From Rhizobiaceae bacterium (lineage in GTDB: Bacteria; Pseudomonadota; Alphaproteobacteria; Rhizobiales; Rhizobiaceae), in the NCBI GenBank assembly GCA_905339215.1, contig CAJPFN010000050.1, positions 16,219 to 80,218 of the forward strand: a stretch of 64,000 nucleotides of DNA, written 5' to 3'. Shown in pieces: positions 58,610 to 64,000 of this stretch. Every line of letters begins with the position of its first letter. The stretch's first letter is position 1. Below the pieces are notes generated by a model. The model searched no databases and was not told where the DNA came from. It worked only from the letters and a program-made list of their open reading frames with translations. The position numbers and the translations under genes are program-made.

Positions 58610-58651
58610 CGCCCGGGTTCTCCCGTCACCGGAGGGGTCGACGCCGCCGGA

Positions 58652-59191
58652 TCAGAACGGGATCTCGTCGTCGAGGTCGCGCGACGCTCCGCCGCCGCTA
58701 CCGCCACCGCCGCCAAATCCGCCGCGTCCGCCGCCGCCACCGCCCCGCGAGGAGCCGCCATAGCTCTCGCCGGGCCCGGACTGGCCGAAATCGGAACCGC
58801 GCCCGCCGCCATAGCCCGCCGAACCGCCCTCGCCCTGGCCGCGGGCGTCGAGCATCTGCAATTCGCCGCGGAATTTCTGCAGCACGACCTCGGTCGTGTA
58901 GCGGTCCTGGCCGCTCTGGTCCTGCCATTTGCGCGTCTGCAACTGGCCCTCGACGTAGACCTTCATGCCTTTCTTGAGGTACTGCTCGGCGACCTTGGCC
59001 AGGCTGTCGTTGAAGATCACGACATTGTGCCACTCGGTCTTTTCCTTGCGCTCGCCGCTGTTCTTGTCGCGCCAGCTCTCCGACGTGGCGATGCGCAGGT
59101 TAACGACCGGATCGCCCGAGTTCAGCCGGCGGATTTCCGGATCCGCGCCCAGATTGCCGACCAGAATGACCTTGTTGACGCTACCCGCCAT
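58652..59191 (-). CDS. ssb: Single-stranded DNA-binding protein
   Basis: 179 residues. OB-fold domain 1-110 ([55 protein letters not shown]). A Gly-rich linker ([19 protein letters not shown]) leads to the acidic tip DLDDEIPF that recruits repair proteins. An alphaproteobacterial SOS box lies 115 bases upstream (59306), so expression is probably LexA-controlled. uvrA, the usual neighbour, lies on the other side of a 1-kb interval. Confidence 0.97.
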   Translation of the reverse strand: MAGSVNKVILVGNLGADPEIRRLNSGDPVVNLRIATSESWRDKNSGERKEKTEWHNVVIFNDSLAKVAEQYLKKGMKVYVEGQLQTRKWQDQSGQDRYTTEVVLQKFRGELQMLDARGQGEGGSAGYGGGRGSDFGQSGPGESYGGSSRGGGGGGRGGFGGGGGSGGGASRDLDDEIPF

Positions 59192-59305
59192 GACACTTCT
59201 CCGCGCTCATCCGAAACCGATGCAAAATGCCGGCGCATACTATCCGATCGCATCCCGCGATTGTTCCGCGCCGTCGACAGAAACGTCCCTGTCCACAGTT
59301 CATTT

Positions 59306-59320
59306 GTTCTTAGTTTGTTC
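59306..59320. promoter_or_regulatory. LexA (SOS) box upstream of ssb
   Basis: GTTC-TTAGTTT-GTTC matches the alphaproteobacterial LexA pattern GTTC-N7-GTTC. It lies between ssb (start 59191) and the divergent gene at 59411. A third GTTC at 59298 is 4 bases before this box, not in the N7 arrangement. Confidence 0.75.
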
Positions 59321-59410
59321 TACATCAGCCGCCACCTCCTGACAAGAGGCCCGTCCCTTTCGTCCTAGCACGGCGTTTGCCTCGGCCGGCGCGAGCGGAT
59401 ATGAGGGGCC

Positions 59411-59707
59411 ATGCATTCGCACGCGTTCCTTCTCGCGGTCCTTGCGGTTGCGTGCGCAGCCGTTCCGGCCGGTGCGGGCGACGCCGCAGGCGTGAAGACC
59501 GGCCTGCCCGGGGTCACCGGCGGCTACGCCATCGTCACGCCGATGCCGGACCCGCCATCGGCCCCATCTCCGGCCGAGGACCCCGCGGCGAAGAACGCCG
59601 GCGGGCGCGGCATGACCTTCCAGGCCGGCAACTTCGAGGTCACCGTCACCGGCAGCGTTTCGGTCGAGATCGGCTTCGGCAAGCGTCCGCCAGGCGGACG
59701 GCGCTAG
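59411..59707 (+). CDS. Small secreted protein, unknown function
   Basis: 98 residues. Signal peptide (MHSHAFLLAVLAVACAAVPAGAG) followed by a Pro-rich linker (PMPDPPSAPSPAEDPA) and a beta-like C-terminus (AGNFEVTVTGSVSVEIGFG). No cysteines in the mature part. Its TAG stop codon lies in the left end of a palindromic repeat (CTAGTGG), so the original C-terminus may have been altered by insertion. Family not recognised. It lies between ssb and uvrA but has no sign of a DNA repair role. Confidence 0.65.
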   Translation: MHSHAFLLAVLAVACAAVPAGAGDAAGVKTGLPGVTGGYAIVTPMPDPPSAPSPAEDPAAKNAGGRGMTFQAGNFEVTVTGSVSVEIGFGKRPPGGRR

Positions 59708-59781
59708 TGGATCGAATTTGACATTTGAGCTCCGACTGAGGCGTGGCGTGTATTCAAATGTCAAATCCAAAAATCCACTAG
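59704..59781. repeat. MITE-like palindrome 1 (CTAGTGG ends)
   Basis: 78 bases with imperfect terminal inverted repeats: the left end begins CTAGTGGATCGAATTTGACA and the right end is its complement with a few differences (TGTCAAATCC... to CCACTAG). The ATTTGACATTTG segment is repeated on both arms. It carries the stop codon of the preceding gene. No coding capacity. A second, related palindrome follows after 15 bases. Confidence 0.65.
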
Positions 59782-59796
59782 AAACAAATACCTATT

Positions 59797-59869
59797 AGTG
59801 GTCCTGATAATTCCGACATTTGCTCGGGCGAGGACTGCCAGCGGACGCAAATGTCGGAATCGGACCACT
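59797..59869. repeat. MITE-like palindrome 2 (AGTGGTCC ends)
   Basis: 73 bases with terminal inverted repeats: AGTGGTCCTGATAATTCCGA at the left and the complement ending CGGACCACT at the right, with GACATTTGC/GCAAATGTC inside. The arm layout (AGTGG, a variable spacer, then GACATTTG) is the same as in palindrome 1, so both belong to one family. No TSD is evident. Confidence 0.65.
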
Positions 59870-60500
59870 CGGGCGTGTCGCGCCCGATCCTTCCACGACC
59901 GCTCGATCCACCTGATGGCGCTTGACGCCGGACCAACCTCGGGTCCCCGCCGCCCACGCGTCACGCAGTCTCACATCGTAGCGGACCCGCAGCGGTGTGC
60001 CGGGGCGGAATCGCGTTGCGGCGAACCGGGAATAGGAACAGCCCCGGCGCGGGGGCGCGACCGGGGCTTGCTTTCCGGGACTTGCCGGACTCCGGGACGG
60101 TCTGTCCCGGTGTTTCTTCGGGCGCCACGCGGTAAAACCGACGGCCCGACTGCAGTCTCTGATTGTCAGGGGGACGGTTTGCCCGGTCTGCCGGCCGACC
60201 GAAGGGCCGGCTCACGCACCTAGGCCTGCCGCGGCTCCACGTCGCGGTGGAGCCGATTGGAACTGTCCGGTGGGGTCATGCCTCCGCTCCTCAGTTCGTT
60301 TCACCGATGCCTGCCGAAGCTCAATCCGAATGTCCGCGGCGTCTCGCGGACGGCCTGCTGGGCCACGAAGAACGCGCCTGCGTTCGGCTTCGGCTGACAT
60401 GTGAATATTGCCCCCGGATCGACGCAGGGTCAACCTTTTCCGGGCGCCTGCGGCAAAATGTGATCGACGCGCCACTCCTGCCAGCGCGTTGTCAGGAGCC
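59870..60500. other. Long gene-free interval with several strong hairpins, before uvrA
   Basis: No supported coding frame is seen here. Three stable stems are visible: AGCCCCGG/CCGGGGCT (60040-60068), CCGGGAC/GTCCCGG (60092-60110, followed by TGTTTCTT, so it can terminate plus-strand transcripts) and GGCTCCAC/GTGGAGCC (60233-60254). The group could include the end of a small RNA or a rho-independent terminator. I cannot match it to a named RNA family. Confidence 0.4.
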
Positions 60501-60515
60501 GTTCGATCTTTGTTC
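60501..60515. promoter_or_regulatory. LexA (SOS) box upstream of uvrA
   Basis: GTTC-GATCTTT-GTTC is a perfect GTTC-N7-GTTC match, 147 bases before the uvrA start. uvrA is a conserved SOS gene in alphaproteobacteria, so function is likely. Confidence 0.8.
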
Positions 60516-60662
60516 TTTTCGCTTGCCGTTGTGGGGGCTGGGCGGATAGACAATTGCCTTGCGGCGGAACCCGCGGCCCTCGACCGCGTCGCGTAAATAC
60601 CTATGTAGGGACGGGCGGGCCATCGGCCGTTCCGAGAATCCAGACGAGGCGGCGGACCGGCC

Positions 60663-63584
<2,922 letters not shown>

Positions 63585-63708
63585 CGGCGCCCATCCTCGC
63601 CTCCTTCAGGGGGGCGAGGTGCCAAGCCTAGCAAGGCTGACAAGGGCGACTCGTCCCGCGGCTCCCCGAACAAGCGACCCGCGGGGTGTAGTGACTGGTG
63701 TCGCTCCC

Positions 63709-64000
63709 CTACTCCAGCTTCTCCGCGCCTTCCGGAACGCCGGCGTCGATCGGCTCGGTCGTCGCACTCGACGATCCGCCCGACATGTTCGCGCCGAGAT
63801 ACATCGAATGGTGCACGGCGACCGGCGTCGGGCCGCTGACCCGGCTGTAGAGGTCGATGACGTCCTGGTTGAGCATGCGCACGCAGCCCGACGAGGCGTT
63901 CTTGCCGATCGAGCTCCACTCCGGCGTGCCGTGCAGGCGGTACATCGTGTCCTTGCCGTTGCGGAAGAGATAGAGCGCGCGCGCGCCGAGCGGGCTCTTC
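63709..64000 (-). CDS. L,D-transpeptidase (YkuD family), C-terminal part
   Basis: The 3' part is visible; the gene runs past the right edge. The catalytic motif is complete: His in YRLHGTPEW, then IGKNASSGCVRMLNQDVIDL with the nucleophilic Cys and the following Arg. RALYLFRNGKDTMY precedes it. The enzyme makes 3-3 cross-links in peptidoglycan or anchors proteins to it. The tail of about 30 residues (HHSMYLGANMSGGSSSATTEPI...) is low complexity. The lost N-terminus should hold a signal peptide. Confidence 0.92.
   Translation of the reverse strand, partial: KSPLGARALYLFRNGKDTMYRLHGTPEWSSIGKNASSGCVRMLNQDVIDLYSRVSGPTPVAVHHSMYLGANMSGGSSSATTEPIDAGVPEGAEKLE

Overview
The window is a gene-dense, high-GC chromosomal segment of an alphaproteobacterium, most likely a Hyphomicrobiales (Rhizobiales) member of the Phyllobacteriaceae/Mesorhizobium type. 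Pointers are a phosphatidylcholine synthase, IalB- and BA14K-family envelope proteins, an Anbu/ATP-grasp operon, SOS boxes of the alphaproteobacterial GTTC-N7-GTTC type and an Irr-type iron-control element before the suf genes. There are no rRNA genes, prophage, plasmid functions or CRISPR array. One tRNA (Lys, TTT) is present.

Layout. 1-3.7 kb: the front of a suf Fe-S assembly operon on the minus strand (cysteine desulfurase, sufB, two small membrane proteins, an ABM-domain protein), with a candidate Irr box upstream. 3.7-9.6 kb: housekeeping and accessory enzymes (alpha/beta hydrolase, YegP-like protein, TerC-like membrane protein, VOC protein, rimO, acyltransferase, GST). 9.7-14.5 kb: a complete BMP-family (nucleoside-type) ABC importer. 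14.6-19.4 kb: quinone oxidoreductase, phosphatidylcholine synthase with a translationally coupled DUF1326 protein, a UbiH-type monooxygenase and an AEC transporter. 19.4-23.2 kb: hspQ, an IalB-like protein, a peptide-binding protein and a FrnE-like DsbA-family protein. 23.3-35.8 kb: a DUF2726 protein, mfd-sdhE, recG, a DUF502 protein, glmU-glmS, an EamA transporter and ccdA. 36-39.8 kb: an AT-richer patch with an FNR-type box before a small orphan gene, tRNA-Lys, a BA14K protein, then glpR-glpK. 39.8-45.8 kb: an aromatic amino acid decarboxylase-like gene, then the Anbu, transglutaminase, alpha-E and circularly permuted ATP-grasp operon. 46-53 kb: tgt-queA, small membrane proteins, two cyclophilins and coaD. 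53-64 kb: gyrA, a CPBP protease, marC, ssb, uvrA and the end of an L,D-transpeptidase gene.

Most unusual content. Two elements are bounded by inverted arrays of four copies of the heptamer GGCAGTC. One (43888-44354) contains almost all of a gene for a four-helix-bundle protein of the 23S rRNA intervening-sequence (S23/IVP) family and interrupts the Anbu operon. The other (50261-50352) is a 92-bp gene-less version between two cyclophilin genes. Both sit in the intercistronic space of co-directional genes and would fold into long RNA stems, so they look like a small mobile or RNA-processing element family. Other points of note are a probable ATT start codon for glpR beneath a clear DeoR-type operator, an imperfect direct duplication of the sufB 3' end around two small suf-operon genes, tandem MITE-like palindromes between ssb and uvrA, a tRNA-guanine transglycosylase missing two zinc-site cysteines, and separate SOS boxes for ssb and uvrA.
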